64,000 nt of DNA from Microbacterium sp. RU1D (lineage in GTDB: Bacteria; Actinomycetota; Actinomycetes; Actinomycetales; Microbacteriaceae), in contig NZ_FTPQ01000001.1 in NCBI RefSeq assembly GCF_900156435.1, positions 1,798,001-1,862,000 on the forward strand, read 5' to 3'. The notes beneath the pieces were generated by a model. It saw only the letters and a list, made by a program, of their open reading frames with translations, had not been told where the DNA came from and did not search any database. The position numbers and the translations under genes are program-made. Positions 27,390-36,322 of the stretch are shown piece after piece. Each line of letters starts with the position of its first letter. Position 1 is the stretch's first letter.

Positions 27390-28691
27390 ATGCTCCGCAC
27401 GATCGATCTCCGCGGCCGCGTGCTCTCGCCGGCCGAGCTTCTCGCCGTCGTCCCGCGCGCCGACGCCGCGCGCGACGAGGCCCTCGCCACCGCCGCCCGT
27501 CTGGTGGCCGATGTGGCGCATCGAGGCGAGGAGGCTCTCCGCGAGCAGGCGGCGCGCTTCGACCGCGTCAGCGACCACGCCATCCGTGTCCCGGCCGACC
27601 ACCTCGACGAGGCGCTGCGCGACCTCGATCCGCAGATCCGCGCCGCGCTCGACGAGGCGATCTCGCGTGTCCGCACGGCATCCGCCGCCCAGGTCCCGGC
27701 TCCCGTGGTGACGGAGCTCGGCGACGGTGCCCGCGTGACGCAGCGTTGGCAGCCGGTTCGCCGCGTGGGCCTCTACGTCCCCGGCGGCAAGGCCGTCTAC
27801 CCCTCGAGCGTCGTCATGAACGCCGTCCCGGCGCAGGTCGCCGGTGTCCGCGAGGTCGCCCTCGCATCCCCGCCGCAGGCCGAGTTCGGCGGCCGCGTGC
27901 ACCCCGTCATCCTTGCCGCTGCGCGCCTGCTCGGCGTCAGGGAGGTCTACGCGATGGGCGGCGCCGGCGCGATCGGCGCGTTCGCCCACGGAGTCGCCGA
28001 GATCGGCCTCGACCCCGTCGACGTCGTGACCGGCCCGGGCAACAACTTCGTCGCCTCCGCCAAACGCGCGGTCGCTGGCCGTGTCGGCACCGACTCGGAG
28101 GCGGGCGCCACGGAGATCCTCGTCGTCGCCGACGACACGGCCGTCCCCGCCCTGGTCGCGGCCGACCTCGTCAGCCAGGCCGAGCACGATGAACAGGCCT
28201 CCGCCGTGCTCGTGACCGACTCGCCGGCGCTGGCCGAGGCGGTGCGCGCGGCTCTGCCCGAGCGTGTCGCCTCCACCCGTCACACGGAGCGCGTCACGGC
28301 GGCGTTCCACGGGCCGCAGTCCGCCGTCGTGCTCGTCGACGACATCGCGCAGGCGACTGCGTTCAGCAATGCCTACGCGCCCGAGCACCTCGAACTGCAC
28401 CTCGCAGATCCGCGCCCCGAGGACTACGTCAACGCCGGTGCCGTCTTCGTCGGCCCCTACACGCCCGTGAGTCTCGGCGACTACCTCGCCGGCAGCAACC
28501 ACGTGCTCCCGACCGGGGGACAAGCGCGCTACAGCGCCGGTCTGTCGGCGGCGACGTTCCTGCGCCCCCAGCAGGTGATCGAGTACGACCGCGAGGCGCT
28601 CTCCCGGGTGCGGGATGCCATCGTGACCCTCGCCGACGCGGAGGCCCTTCCCGCGCACGGCGAGGCCGTCACCGCCCGGTTCGAGGTCTGA
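27390..28691 (+). CDS. hisD: Histidinol dehydrogenase HisD
   Basis: Zinc- and NAD-dependent enzyme for the last two steps of histidine synthesis (L-histidinol to L-histidine); 433 residues, the usual length. Seen: [54 protein letters not shown], the zinc/catalytic histidine region [22 protein letters not shown] and [21 protein letters not shown] (27378-27383) sits six bases before the ATG, so a leaderless transcript is likely. No other his genes are in the window; nrdR follows after 13 bases. Confidence 0.97.
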   Translation: MLRTIDLRGRVLSPAELLAVVPRADAARDEALATAARLVADVAHRGEEALREQAARFDRVSDHAIRVPADHLDEALRDLDPQIRAALDEAISRVRTASAAQVPAPVVTELGDGARVTQRWQPVRRVGLYVPGGKAVYPSSVVMNAVPAQVAGVREVALASPPQAEFGGRVHPVILAAARLLGVREVYAMGGAGAIGAFAHGVAEIGLDPVDVVTGPGNNFVASAKRAVAGRVGTDSEAGATEILVVADDTAVPALVAADLVSQAEHDEQASAVLVTDSPALAEAVRAALPERVASTRHTERVTAAFHGPQSAVVLVDDIAQATAFSNAYAPEHLELHLADPRPEDYVNAGAVFVGPYTPVSLGDYLAGSNHVLPTGGQARYSAGLSAATFLRPQQVIEYDREALSRVRDAIVTLADAEALPAHGEAVTARFEV

Positions 28692-28704
28692 GGGAGGACG
28701 ACGC

Positions 28705-29190
28705 ATGCACTGCCCCTTCTGTCGTAACCCCGACTCCCGCGTCATCGATTCGCGCACGAGCGATGACGGCCTCAGCATCCGTCGTCGGCGTCAGTGCCCG
28801 AAATGCGGCGGTCGGTTCTCGACCGTGGAGACCGCGAGCCTGAACGTCATCAAGCGGTCGGGAGTGGTCGAGCCGTTCAGTCGCGAGAAGGTGATGTCGG
28901 GTGTCCGCAAGGCGTGCCAGGGGCGCCCCGTGACCGACGCGGATCTGGCGGTGCTGGCGCAGCAGGTCGAGGAGGCGATCCGCCAGACGGGGTCGTCGCA
29001 GATCGAGGCGAACGAGATCGGCCTGTCGATCCTCGGCCCGCTTCGCGAGCTCGACGAGGTGGCCTACCTGCGCTTCGCGAGCGTCTACCAGGCCTTCGAC
29101 TCGCTCGACGACTTCGACGCCGCGATCGCGCAGTTGCGAGCGGATCACGCGGGTCGTCCGGCGAACGACGATCGCGACGTCGTCCAGTAG
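28705..29190 (+). CDS. nrdR: Ribonucleotide reductase repressor NrdR
   Basis: A 161-residue ATP/dATP-sensing repressor of ribonucleotide reductase genes. An N-terminal zinc ribbon (CPFC at residues 3-6 and CPKC at about 32-35) is followed by an ATP-cone domain (about 49-139; [25 protein letters not shown]). GGGAGGACG provides a ribosome-binding site before the ATG. No nrd genes are in the window, so it acts elsewhere in the genome. It lies 13 bases after hisD and ten before pyrD, which has its own promoter. Confidence 0.97.
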   Translation: MHCPFCRNPDSRVIDSRTSDDGLSIRRRRQCPKCGGRFSTVETASLNVIKRSGVVEPFSREKVMSGVRKACQGRPVTDADLAVLAQQVEEAIRQTGSSQIEANEIGLSILGPLRELDEVAYLRFASVYQAFDSLDDFDAAIAQLRADHAGRPANDDRDVVQ

Positions 29191-29200
29191 CCTGGCGGGG

Positions 29201-30226
29201 ATGTATCCCCTTCTCTTCCGCACGGTCCTCTCGCGTCTCGACCCCGAGTTCGCGCATCACCTCGGTGCGCTCGTCATCCGGGTCGCCGGGGTCGAGCCCG
29301 TGGCATCCGTCGTCCGTCGCGCCACGGCGCCGGGCCCCGACCAGAGCGTGCAGGCGCTCGGCCTGACGTTCGATTCGCCGTTCGGCGTCGCCGCGGGTTT
29401 CGACAAGAACGTCACGATGGGTCGTGGTCTCGGCGCGCTCGGTTTCGGGCACGTCGAGGTCGGCACCGTCACTGCGCTGCCGCAGCCGGGGAACCCGAAG
29501 CCGCGGCTGTTCCGTCTCATCGCGGATCGGGCGGTGATCAACCGCATGGGCTTTAACAACGACGGTGCCGCGGCAGCCGCCGCTCGGCTACGCCGCCTGC
29601 GCCGCGCCCGTCGACGTCCGGTCATCGGCGTGAACATCGGCAAGAGCCGCGTCGTCGCCGTCGAGGACGCCACCACCGACTACGTGCGTAGCGCTCGTCT
29701 TCTCGCGCCCCTGGCGGATTACCTCGTCGTCAACGTCTCGTCGCCGAACACCCCCGGTTTGCGCGGGCTGCAGGCGGTCGAGACCCTCCGGCCGCTCCTG
29801 ACCGCCGTGCGCGACGCGGCCGGACGCACGCCCCTGCTGGTCAAGATCGCCCCCGACCTCGACGACGACGAGGTGCGCGACATCGCCCGCCTCGCCGTCG
29901 ACGCGGGGTTGGCCGGCCTCATCGCGACCAACACCACGATCTCCCGTTCGGGATTGACGACGGATGCCGCCGCGGTCGCGGCCGCGGGAGCGGGCGGACT
30001 GTCAGGAGCCCCGCTGAAGGAGCGTGCGACCGAGGTGCTGCGCCTGGTGCGCGAGGTCGTCCCGGCCGAGTTCGTCGTGATCTCGGCCGGGGGAGTGGAG
30101 ACCGCCTCCGACGTGCGCGAGCGCCTCGCGGCCGGAGCCACGCTCGTGCAGGGATACACCGCGTTCCTGTACCGCGGCCCCCTGTGGGCGCGCCAGATCA
30201 ATCGCGGTCTCTCTCACACCCGCTGA
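29201..30226 (+). CDS. pyrD: Dihydroorotate dehydrogenase (quinone), class 2
   Basis: Membrane-associated FMN enzyme that oxidises dihydroorotate to orotate in pyrimidine synthesis, passing electrons to menaquinone; 341 residues. The N-terminal amphipathic segment ([21 protein letters not shown]) is the class 2 quinone-tunnel helix. Catalytic serine motif: [17 protein letters not shown] and product contacts: [45 protein letters not shown] and the phosphate-binding [17 protein letters not shown] (29188-29193), which overlaps the end of nrdR, precedes the ATG by seven bases. Confidence 0.97.
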   Translation: MYPLLFRTVLSRLDPEFAHHLGALVIRVAGVEPVASVVRRATAPGPDQSVQALGLTFDSPFGVAAGFDKNVTMGRGLGALGFGHVEVGTVTALPQPGNPKPRLFRLIADRAVINRMGFNNDGAAAAAARLRRLRRARRRPVIGVNIGKSRVVAVEDATTDYVRSARLLAPLADYLVVNVSSPNTPGLRGLQAVETLRPLLTAVRDAAGRTPLLVKIAPDLDDDEVRDIARLAVDAGLAGLIATNTTISRSGLTTDAAAVAAAGAGGLSGAPLKERATEVLRLVREVVPAEFVVISAGGVETASDVRERLAAGATLVQGYTAFLYRGPLWARQINRGLSHTR

Positions 30227-30592
30227 CCGACGGCGTCTGCTCGCGCTACGCCCTCCAGCTGCAGCGCAGGAGCGCCCCTCACGGCGCCGCCGCGCGCCCG
30301 CGCTGACCGCTGCGCACCTGTGCCACGGCGCCGCCACGTTTCCCGTCCGCGGCCTGTACGCCGCCCGCGTCCCGATCCCGCGGCGTGTCCTGGACACTCG
30401 ACGGCGTCGAACACCGACTCCGCGATCGGGCGCGCCGCGCTCGGCGACGAGGGCCGGCGGGGCATCCTGCCCAGGTTCGGTACCGCGGTGAATCTCCTGG
30501 TCACGCCGCTCGCTAGGCGACAGGGCGGGATGTCCGGGACACTCGCCAACGGGTGCGCGCCGGGAACGACGGCTGAATCCGGCCAGAACCAC
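30227..30592. other. Non-coding region after pyrD with two short palindromes
   Basis: About 370 bp between the convergent pyrD and DUF3043 genes, with no protein-like frame on either strand. The notable content is a pair of palindromes: GTGTCCTGGACAC (30385-30397) and TGTCCGGGACA (30531-30541), each followed by CTCG. The region ends in a strong hairpin listed separately. It may be a decayed gene or mobile-element remnant; I cannot identify one. Confidence 0.5.
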
Positions 30593-30622
30593 GGAACGGC
30601 GCGCCTCTCGGCGCGCCGTTCC
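30593..30622. terminator. Bidirectional terminator between pyrD and the DUF3043 gene
   Basis: GGAACGGCGCGCC, loop TCTC, GGCGCGCCGTTCC: a perfect 13-bp stem between convergent genes, 15 bases from the DUF3043 stop. There is no T-run on either side, but its stability and position make it the shared stop. Confidence 0.8.
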
Positions 30623-30636
30623 AGGATGACGGGGAA

Positions 30637-31209
30637 TCAGGCGGGGTACTGGCCGCGCTTGACCTGGGCTTTCGGCAGGCGCATGAAGCGCATCTGCACG
30701 GTGCGCATCGCGGCGTACCAGCCGAGGCCCTTCTCGAGCCGGCTCTCGCCGAACTTCTCCTTCGCGGCGCGCTTCACACGGGTCGAGGTGATGATCATGT
30801 CGCCGACCACGAACAGGATGAAGATCCAGAGCGCGACGAACGACCAATACTGGAAGAACGCCACGGGGATCAGGGTCGCGACGATCACGAGCACCATGAA
30901 CGGCATCACACCCTCGCCGAGGTGCCATCCGGCATCGACGAAGTCGCGCGCGAAACGACGCTGCGGTCCGCGGTCGCGCACGGGGAGGTAGCGCTCCTCG
31001 CCGGCCGCCATGCCGATGCGGGCCTTTTCGCGCTGCGCAGCCAGCTCGGCGCGGGCGCGCGCCTTGGCCTCTTTGGTGTCGGGGACCAGGGGGCGCTTGC
31101 GCGCGGCCTCCTGCTCGGCGCGCGAGGGCGTCGCGCGGCCCTTGCCCGATCCGAGCGCCGTCGAGTCGACGGGGGTGTCGTTGGGGGCGGGGGCGGGGGA
31201 CTTGGCCAC
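30637..31209 (-). CDS. DUF3043 membrane protein
   Basis: A 190-residue actinobacterial DUF3043 protein. The N-terminal half is charged and Lys/Arg/Ala-rich (KEAKARARAELAAQREKARIG). The hallmark RGPQRRFARDFVDAGWHLGE precedes two hydrophobic helices (about 107-150), and the end is a basic tail (MRFMRLPKAQVKRGQYPA). Function unknown. The GTG at 31209 follows GAGG at a good distance; longer frames upstream give a Ser/Arg-rich, non-family sequence. It is divergent from the dipeptidase with only 46 bp between starts. Confidence 0.88.
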   Translation of the reverse strand: MAKSPAPAPNDTPVDSTALGSGKGRATPSRAEQEAARKRPLVPDTKEAKARARAELAAQREKARIGMAAGEERYLPVRDRGPQRRFARDFVDAGWHLGEGVMPFMVLVIVATLIPVAFFQYWSFVALWIFILFVVGDMIITSTRVKRAAKEKFGESRLEKGLGWYAAMRTVQMRFMRLPKAQVKRGQYPA

Positions 31210-31255
31210 GGGAAACCTCGGTGATTCGCTGGTCGGGAGACTTAAGATTACCCGC

Positions 31256-32650
31256 ATGACCCTCGACCTGTCCCGGCAGGAGGCTGTGCAAAAAGCAGCC
31301 GATGCCGGCATCCCCGCCGCCCTGGCCGATCTCGGCTCCCTCGTCCGCATCCCGTCCATCGCCTGGCCGGCCTTCGATCAGACGGCTCTGGTGAAGAGTG
31401 CCGACGCGGTCGCCGCCCTCCTCGAGGGCACCGGCGTGTTCGACACGGTGGCGGTGACCCGCGCCGCGATCCCCGGTACCGACGAGATGGGGCAGCCCGC
31501 CGTGCTGGCTTCGCGCCCCGCGCGCAACGGTCGGCCGACCGTTCTGCTCTACGCCCACCACGACGTGCAGCCCCCCGGCGACGAGGCGCTGTGGGACTCC
31601 CCGCCGTTCGAGCCGACCTTGCGCGACGGGCGTCTGTACGGACGCGGCGCCGCCGACGACAAGGCGGGCATCATGGCGCACGTGGGCGCGATCCGCGCCG
31701 TCTCCGAGGTGCTCGGCGACGACCTCGACCTCGGCATCGCCGTGTTCATCGAGGGCGAGGAGGAGTACGGCTCGCGGTCGTTCGGACAGTTCCTGGCCGA
31801 CAACGCCGACGCCCTGCGCTCCGACGTCATCGTCGTGGCCGACTCGGGCAACTGGGACGAGCGCACGCCCGGCCTGACGGTGTCCCTCCGCGGTAACGCG
31901 CGCTTCACGCTCACCGTGCGCACGCTGGCGCACGCCTCGCACTCCGGCATGATGGGCGGCGCCGTCCCCGACGCCATGCTCGCCACCGTCAAGCTCCTCG
32001 CGACGCTGTGGCACGACGACGGCGCCGTCGCCGTCGAAGGCCTCGCGACGCGGGATGCCGAGACCCCCGCCTACGACGAGGCCACGCTCCGCGTTGAGTC
32101 CGGCTTGCTCGACGGCGTCAGCCCGATCGGACGCGACTCGATCCTGAGCCGCATCTGGAACAAGCCCTCGATCACCATCACCGGCTGGGACGCGACCCCC
32201 GTCGAGGCCGCGTCGAACACTCTGGCGCCCCAGACGAGCGTCGTCATCAGCGCGCGCGTCGCCCCCGGTCAGGATGCCGAGCAGGCCTTCGCCGCGGTCG
32301 AGGCGCACCTGCGCGCACACGCGCCGTTCGGCGCGCAGCTGGAGTTCAGTGACGTCGACTGCGGCGATTCGTTCCTCGTCGACACCGGGGGCTGGGCCGT
32401 CGAGGAAGCACGCGCCGCGTTCGCCGAGGGATACGGCGTCGATTCGGTCGACGTCGGGATCGGAGGGTCCATCCCCTTCATCTCCGATCTCGTCCGCGAG
32501 TTCCCCGCCGCGCAGATCCTGGTCACCGGGGTCGAGGACCCGCACGCGCGGGCGCACAGTCCGAACGAGTCGCTGCACGTCGACACCTTCCGCAACGCGC
32601 TCGTCTCGGAGGCGCTCCTGCTGGCGCGCCTGAACGAGCGGACCGTCTGA
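31256..32650 (+). CDS. M20 family dipeptidase/peptidase
   Basis: A 464-residue cytoplasmic zinc peptidase of the M20A/CPG70-like group that cleaves dipeptides; the substrate is not predictable. Metal ligands and catalysis: LLYAHHDVQPPGD, GRGAADDKAG (bridging Asp), the Glu pair in FIEGEEEYGS, VVADSGNWD, and the C-terminal histidine in PHARAHSPNESLHVD. The lid domain contains TVRTLAHASHSGMMGG. TAAGAT (31243-31248) ends seven bases before the ATG, so the mRNA is probably leaderless. Confidence 0.94.
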   Translation: MTLDLSRQEAVQKAADAGIPAALADLGSLVRIPSIAWPAFDQTALVKSADAVAALLEGTGVFDTVAVTRAAIPGTDEMGQPAVLASRPARNGRPTVLLYAHHDVQPPGDEALWDSPPFEPTLRDGRLYGRGAADDKAGIMAHVGAIRAVSEVLGDDLDLGIAVFIEGEEEYGSRSFGQFLADNADALRSDVIVVADSGNWDERTPGLTVSLRGNARFTLTVRTLAHASHSGMMGGAVPDAMLATVKLLATLWHDDGAVAVEGLATRDAETPAYDEATLRVESGLLDGVSPIGRDSILSRIWNKPSITITGWDATPVEAASNTLAPQTSVVISARVAPGQDAEQAFAAVEAHLRAHAPFGAQLEFSDVDCGDSFLVDTGGWAVEEARAAFAEGYGVDSVDVGIGGSIPFISDLVREFPAAQILVTGVEDPHARAHSPNESLHVDTFRNALVSEALLLARLNERTV

Positions 32651-32658
32651 TCGAGTCC

Positions 32659-32696
32659 GCGGGGACGGGACGGGCGTAGACTCTTCTCGTCCCCGC
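32659..32696 (+). promoter_or_regulatory. Hairpin enclosing the erpA -10 element
   Basis: GCGGGGACG (32659-32667) and CGTCCCCGC (32688-32696) form a perfect 9-bp inverted repeat. Its 20-base loop contains the -10 hexamer TAGACT (32677-32682) of the next gene. It can act as terminator for the dipeptidase and as an operator-like dyad around the erpA promoter at the same time. The 5' leader of erpA would be about 35 bases with GAAGGG (32710-32715) as ribosome-binding site. Confidence 0.6.
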
Positions 32697-32722
32697 GACC
32701 GATCAACCCGAAGGGCATCGCC

Positions 32723-33088
32723 ATGACCGACACCACTCTGTCGTCCTCCGCCGAGACCCGCGAGCACGGCGTCGGCCTGACCGCGGCCGCCTCCGACAAG
32801 GTGAAGAGCCTGCTATCGCAGGAAGGCCGCGACGACCTGCGTCTGCGCGTCGCGGTTCAGCCCGGCGGCTGCTCCGGCCTCATCTACCAGCTCTACTTCG
32901 ACGAGCGCTATCTCGATGGCGACAAGGTCGTCGACTTCGACGGAGTGGAGGTCATCGTCGACGACATGAGCGTTCCGTACCTCGACGGCGCAAGCATCGA
33001 CTTCAAGGACACGATCTCGGAGCAGGGCTTCACGATCGACAACCCGAACGCACAGGGTTCCTGCGCCTGCGGCGACAGCTTCCACTGA
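32723..33088 (+). CDS. erpA: Iron-sulfur cluster insertion protein ErpA (HesB/IscA type)
   Basis: An A-type carrier delivering [Fe-S] clusters to apoproteins; 121 residues. The three cluster cysteines are in PGGCSGLIYQL and the C-terminal SCACGDSF. Fe-S clients encoded nearby include the Rieske protein QcrA, so supply to the respiratory chain is a reasonable inference. It lies alone, 165 bp before ctaC, with a strong terminator after it; the same neighbourhood (erpA beside ctaC) is common in actinobacteria. Confidence 0.95.
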   Translation: MTDTTLSSSAETREHGVGLTAAASDKVKSLLSQEGRDDLRLRVAVQPGGCSGLIYQLYFDERYLDGDKVVDFDGVEVIVDDMSVPYLDGASIDFKDTISEQGFTIDNPNAQGSCACGDSFH

Positions 33089-33119
33089 GACCACGACGCC
33101 TTCTTCCGGCGCCGATTCG

Positions 33120-33164
33120 GAGCCCCCGGGTCCGCGGATCACACCGCGGATTCCGGGGGTTCTC
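33120..33164 (+). terminator. Terminator after erpA
   Basis: A long stem (outer GAG/CTC, then CCCCCGG/CCGGGGG and TCCGCGG/CCGCGGA with small bulges) around a short ATCACA-type loop, followed by TTCTCG. It begins 32 bases after the erpA stop. Confidence 0.75.
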
Positions 33165-33205
33165 GATGTCTCGGCGCTGGACGAATGGCCTGAGAACGGT
33201 GAGAG

Positions 33206-33229
33206 GTTGCTCTAGACTGTCAGAGCAAC
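33206..33229 (+). promoter_or_regulatory. Palindrome over the ctaC promoter -10
   Basis: GTTGCTCT (33206-33213) and AGAGCAAC (33222-33229) are perfect 8-bp inverted arms with an 8-base spacer. The -10 hexamer TAGACT (33213-33218) lies between and partly within them. A repressor bound here would block RNA polymerase. The leader to the GTG start is about 30 bases and carries GGAAAGGTG. Confidence 0.7.
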
Positions 33230-33253
33230 ATCCACGACCCGGAAAGGTGCATT

Positions 33254-34132
33254 GTGCCCTCCAAACGTCGCCTTCGCTGGGCAGCGCTCCCCCTGGGGAT
33301 CGCATCCGTCGCACTCCTGTCGGGGTGCACCACGACCCAGCTGCACGGTTTCCTGCCCGGCTTCGTCGATGACGGCACGCCCGCCACGAACCACACCGAC
33401 ATGGTCGCCGGCCTGTGGGTCAACTCGTGGATCGTCCTCCTCGCCGTGGGTGTCATCACGTGGGGCCTGATGCTCTGGTCGGTCATCGCGTACCGCCGTC
33501 GACGCGGCCAGTCGGGCCTGCCGGTGCAGCTGCGCTACAACATGCCGGTCGAGATCTTCTACACGATCGTCCCGCTCATCCTGGTCGTCGGCTTCTTCGC
33601 CTTCACGGCGCGCGACCAGAACACGCTCGAGACGCAGTACGACAACCCCGACGTCTCGATCACCGCCTACGGCAAGCAGTGGGCGTGGGACTTCCAGTAC
33701 AACGGCCAGGAGGAGGACAACTCCGATGCCGTGTACTCCATGGGCGTCCAGGCCAAGGCCACGTCCGACGGGTACGACCTCGACGACGTCCCCACGCTGT
33801 ACCTGCCGGTGAACAAGACGGTGAAGATCGACCTCCGCTCGCGCGACGTCATCCACTCGTTCTGGATCATCGACTTCCTCTACAAGAAAGACATGTACAT
33901 CGGTCGCGACAACGAGTGGTCGTTCACGCCCACCCGTGAAGGCACCTACGAGGGCAAGTGCGCGGAGCTCTGCGGTGAGTACCACTCCGCGATGCTCTTC
34001 AACGTGAAGGTCGTCAGCGAGGCCGAATACAACGACTACCTGAACTCCCTGCGCCGCGCCGGCGACGTGGGCGACATCAGCGATCTGTCGCGTCTGCAGA
34101 ACCTGACCACCGGCGTCGAAGGGAACGAGTGA
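33254..34132 (+). CDS. ctaC: Cytochrome c oxidase subunit II CtaC (lipoprotein)
   Basis: Carries the CuA centre that accepts electrons for the aa3 oxidase; 292 residues. It has a lipoprotein signal peptide with lipobox LLSGC (Cys25), two membrane helices (about 57-77 and 96-116) and a periplasmic cupredoxin domain. CuA ligands: the histidine in [10 protein letters not shown], then [12 protein letters not shown] with both cysteines, histidine and methionine. The tryptophan-rich [10 protein letters not shown] is the electron-entry motif. Start GTG with GGAAAGGTG upstream. First gene of ctaC-ctaD-ctaF; overlaps the next gene's region by a few bases. Confidence 0.97.
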   Translation: MPSKRRLRWAALPLGIASVALLSGCTTTQLHGFLPGFVDDGTPATNHTDMVAGLWVNSWIVLLAVGVITWGLMLWSVIAYRRRRGQSGLPVQLRYNMPVEIFYTIVPLILVVGFFAFTARDQNTLETQYDNPDVSITAYGKQWAWDFQYNGQEEDNSDAVYSMGVQAKATSDGYDLDDVPTLYLPVNKTVKIDLRSRDVIHSFWIIDFLYKKDMYIGRDNEWSFTPTREGTYEGKCAELCGEYHSAMLFNVKVVSEAEYNDYLNSLRRAGDVGDISDLSRLQNLTTGVEGNE

Positions 34133-34134
34133 TC

Positions 34135-35898
34135 ATGGCCACGACGCTTCCGCTCCAGGGGACGGGCCCGTCGCGCCCGACGACTCTCCCGCCGCGTCAA
34201 GCCGCACTGCTCAGCACCACGCGCGTGGAGCAGAAGGGCAACCTGGTCGTCAAGTGGATCACCTCCACCGACCACAAGACCATCGGATACATGTACCTGA
34301 TCGCCTCGGTGATCTTCTTCATGCTCGGTGGCGTCATGGCGCTCATCATCCGCGCCGAGCTCTTCGAGCCCGGGATGCAGATCATCCCGACCAAAGAGCA
34401 GTACAACCAGCTCTTCACGATGCACGGCACGATCATGCTGCTCATGTTCGCCACCCCGCTGTTCGCGGGCTTCGCGAACGCGCTGCTGCCGCTGCAGATC
34501 GGTGCGCCCGACGTCGCCTTCCCGCGTCTGAACGCCTTCGCGTTCTGGCTCTTCCTCTTCGGGTCCACCATCGCGGTGTCCGGCTTCCTCACCCCGCAGG
34601 GTGCGGCCGGCTTCGGATGGTTCGCCTATCAGCCCCTCGCCAACGCGAGTTTCTCGCCCGGCGTGGGCGGCAACCTCTGGATGCTGGGCCTCGGCATCAG
34701 CGGTTTCGGCACCATCCTCGGTGCGGTGAACTTCATCACCACCGTTCTCACGATGCGCGCCCCGGGTATGACCATGTGGCGCATGCCGATCTTCTCGTGG
34801 AACACGCTCATCACGAGCATCCTGATCCTGCTCGCGTTCCCCGTGCTCGCCGCCGCGATCTTCGCGGCCGCCGCCGACCGCGTGCTCGGTGCACACATCT
34901 ACAGCCCCGAGAACGGTGGCGTCCTGCTGTGGCAGCACCTCTTCTGGTTCTTCGGACACCCCGAGGTCTACATCATCGCCCTGCCGTTCTTCGGCATCGT
35001 GTCGGAGATCTTCCCGGTCTTCAGCCGTAAGCCGATCTTCGGTTACAAGACCCTGGTGTACGCGACCATCGCGATCGCCGCCCTGTCGGTGGCCGTGTGG
35101 GCGCACCACATGTACGTCACCGGCGGAGTGCTCCTGCCGTTCTTCGCCCTGATGACCATGCTCATCGCGGTGCCGACCGGCGTGAAGATCTTCAACTGGA
35201 TCGGAACGCTGTGGCGCGGCTCGGTCACCTTCGAGACGCCGATGGTCTTCGCTCTCGGCTTCCTCGTGTCGTTCGTGTTCGGTGGTCTCACCGGCGTCAT
35301 CCTCGCGTCGCCCCCGCTCGACTTCCACCTGTCCGACTCGTACTTCGTGGTGGCGCACTTCCACTACGTCGTCTTCGGCACGGTCGTCTTCGCGATGTTC
35401 GCCGGCTTCTACTTCTGGTGGCCGAAGTGGACCGGCAAGATGCTCAACGAGCGTCTGGGCATGGTGCACTTCTGGATGCTGTTCGTCGGCTTCCACATGA
35501 CCTTCCTCATCCAGCACTGGCTGGGCGTCGACGGCATGGTGCGTCGTTACGCCGACTACGCCGCGGCCGACGGGTGGACCTGGGAGAACCAGCTCTCGAC
35601 CGTGGGCTCGATGATCCTCGGCGCGTCCATGATCCCGTTCCTGCTGAACGTCTGGATCACGGCTCGCAAGGCGCCGCGCGTAACGGTCGACGACCCCTGG
35701 GGTTATGGTGCGTCGCTCGAGTGGGCCACGTCGTGCCCGCCGCCGCGTCACAACTTCACCTCGATTCCGCGCATCCGCAGCGAGCGTCCCGCCTTCGACC
35801 TGAACCACCCCGAGGCCGGCATTCCGGTCGGTGTGGGTCCGGCCAAGGACGCCCCCGATACGCCCGTCGTCGACGCCGCGGCCGGAGAGGTCAAGTAA
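34135..35898 (+). CDS. ctaD: Cytochrome c oxidase subunit I CtaD
   Basis: Haem-copper catalytic subunit of the aa3 oxidase, reducing O2 and pumping protons; about 587 residues and twelve membrane helices. Haem and CuB ligands: [18 protein letters not shown] with the cross-linked His-Tyr pair, WAHHMYVTG and [10 protein letters not shown]. The D- and K-channel segments look standard (A1 type). Two starts compete: GTG at 34129 (overlapping the ctaC stop, five bases after GAAGGG) and ATG at 34135; they differ by two residues. Confidence 0.97.
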   Translation: MATTLPLQGTGPSRPTTLPPRQAALLSTTRVEQKGNLVVKWITSTDHKTIGYMYLIASVIFFMLGGVMALIIRAELFEPGMQIIPTKEQYNQLFTMHGTIMLLMFATPLFAGFANALLPLQIGAPDVAFPRLNAFAFWLFLFGSTIAVSGFLTPQGAAGFGWFAYQPLANASFSPGVGGNLWMLGLGISGFGTILGAVNFITTVLTMRAPGMTMWRMPIFSWNTLITSILILLAFPVLAAAIFAAAADRVLGAHIYSPENGGVLLWQHLFWFFGHPEVYIIALPFFGIVSEIFPVFSRKPIFGYKTLVYATIAIAALSVAVWAHHMYVTGGVLLPFFALMTMLIAVPTGVKIFNWIGTLWRGSVTFETPMVFALGFLVSFVFGGLTGVILASPPLDFHLSDSYFVVAHFHYVVFGTVVFAMFAGFYFWWPKWTGKMLNERLGMVHFWMLFVGFHMTFLIQHWLGVDGMVRRYADYAAADGWTWENQLSTVGSMILGASMIPFLLNVWITARKAPRVTVDDPWGYGASLEWATSCPPPRHNFTSIPRIRSERPAFDLNHPEAGIPVGVGPAKDAPDTPVVDAAAGEVK

Positions 35899-35901
35899 CA
35901 C

Positions 35902-36318
35902 ATGCGTACCAACGTCAACCTCTGGTGGATCATCGCGGTCTTCTCGTTCGGGATCGCGGCGGTGTACACCGTCTGGAGCCTGCTTCAGCACGGCGGTGTC
36001 GAGTGGGTCGGAACCGTGGCCCTGGCGTTCCTCGGCCTCATGTCGTCGATGATCGCGTTCTACATCGGCCGTGTCCTCAAGGCGCAGCGCGGTGACCTGC
36101 CCGAAGACACCCTGACGGCCGACATCGATGACGGCGACCCCGAGATGGGCGAGTTCAGCCCGTGGTCGTGGTGGCCAATCGTGCTCGCAGCGTCCGCCGC
36201 GATCGCCGTGATCGGCCTCGCCGTCGGCAGCTGGCTCGTTCCCGTCGGTTTCGCGGTGTTCGTCGTCGCGATCGTCGGTTGGGTGTACGAGTACTACCGC
36301 GGGTACTTCGCGCGCTGA
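35902..36318 (+). CDS. ctaF: Cytochrome c oxidase subunit IV (CtaF)
   Basis: A 138-residue actinobacterial oxidase subunit with four hydrophobic helices: LWWIIAVFSFGIAAVYTVW, VGTVALAFLGLMSSMIAFYIG, then after an acidic loop (DDGDPEMGEFSPWSWWP) two more. The motif FSPWSWWP is typical. It stabilises the oxidase module of the bcc-aa3 supercomplex. It lies three bases after ctaD and four before the phosphatase gene, so all four are probably one transcript. Confidence 0.95.
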   Translation: MRTNVNLWWIIAVFSFGIAAVYTVWSLLQHGGVEWVGTVALAFLGLMSSMIAFYIGRVLKAQRGDLPEDTLTADIDDGDPEMGEFSPWSWWPIVLAASAAIAVIGLAVGSWLVPVGFAVFVVAIVGWVYEYYRGYFAR

Positions 36319-36322
36319 TCCT

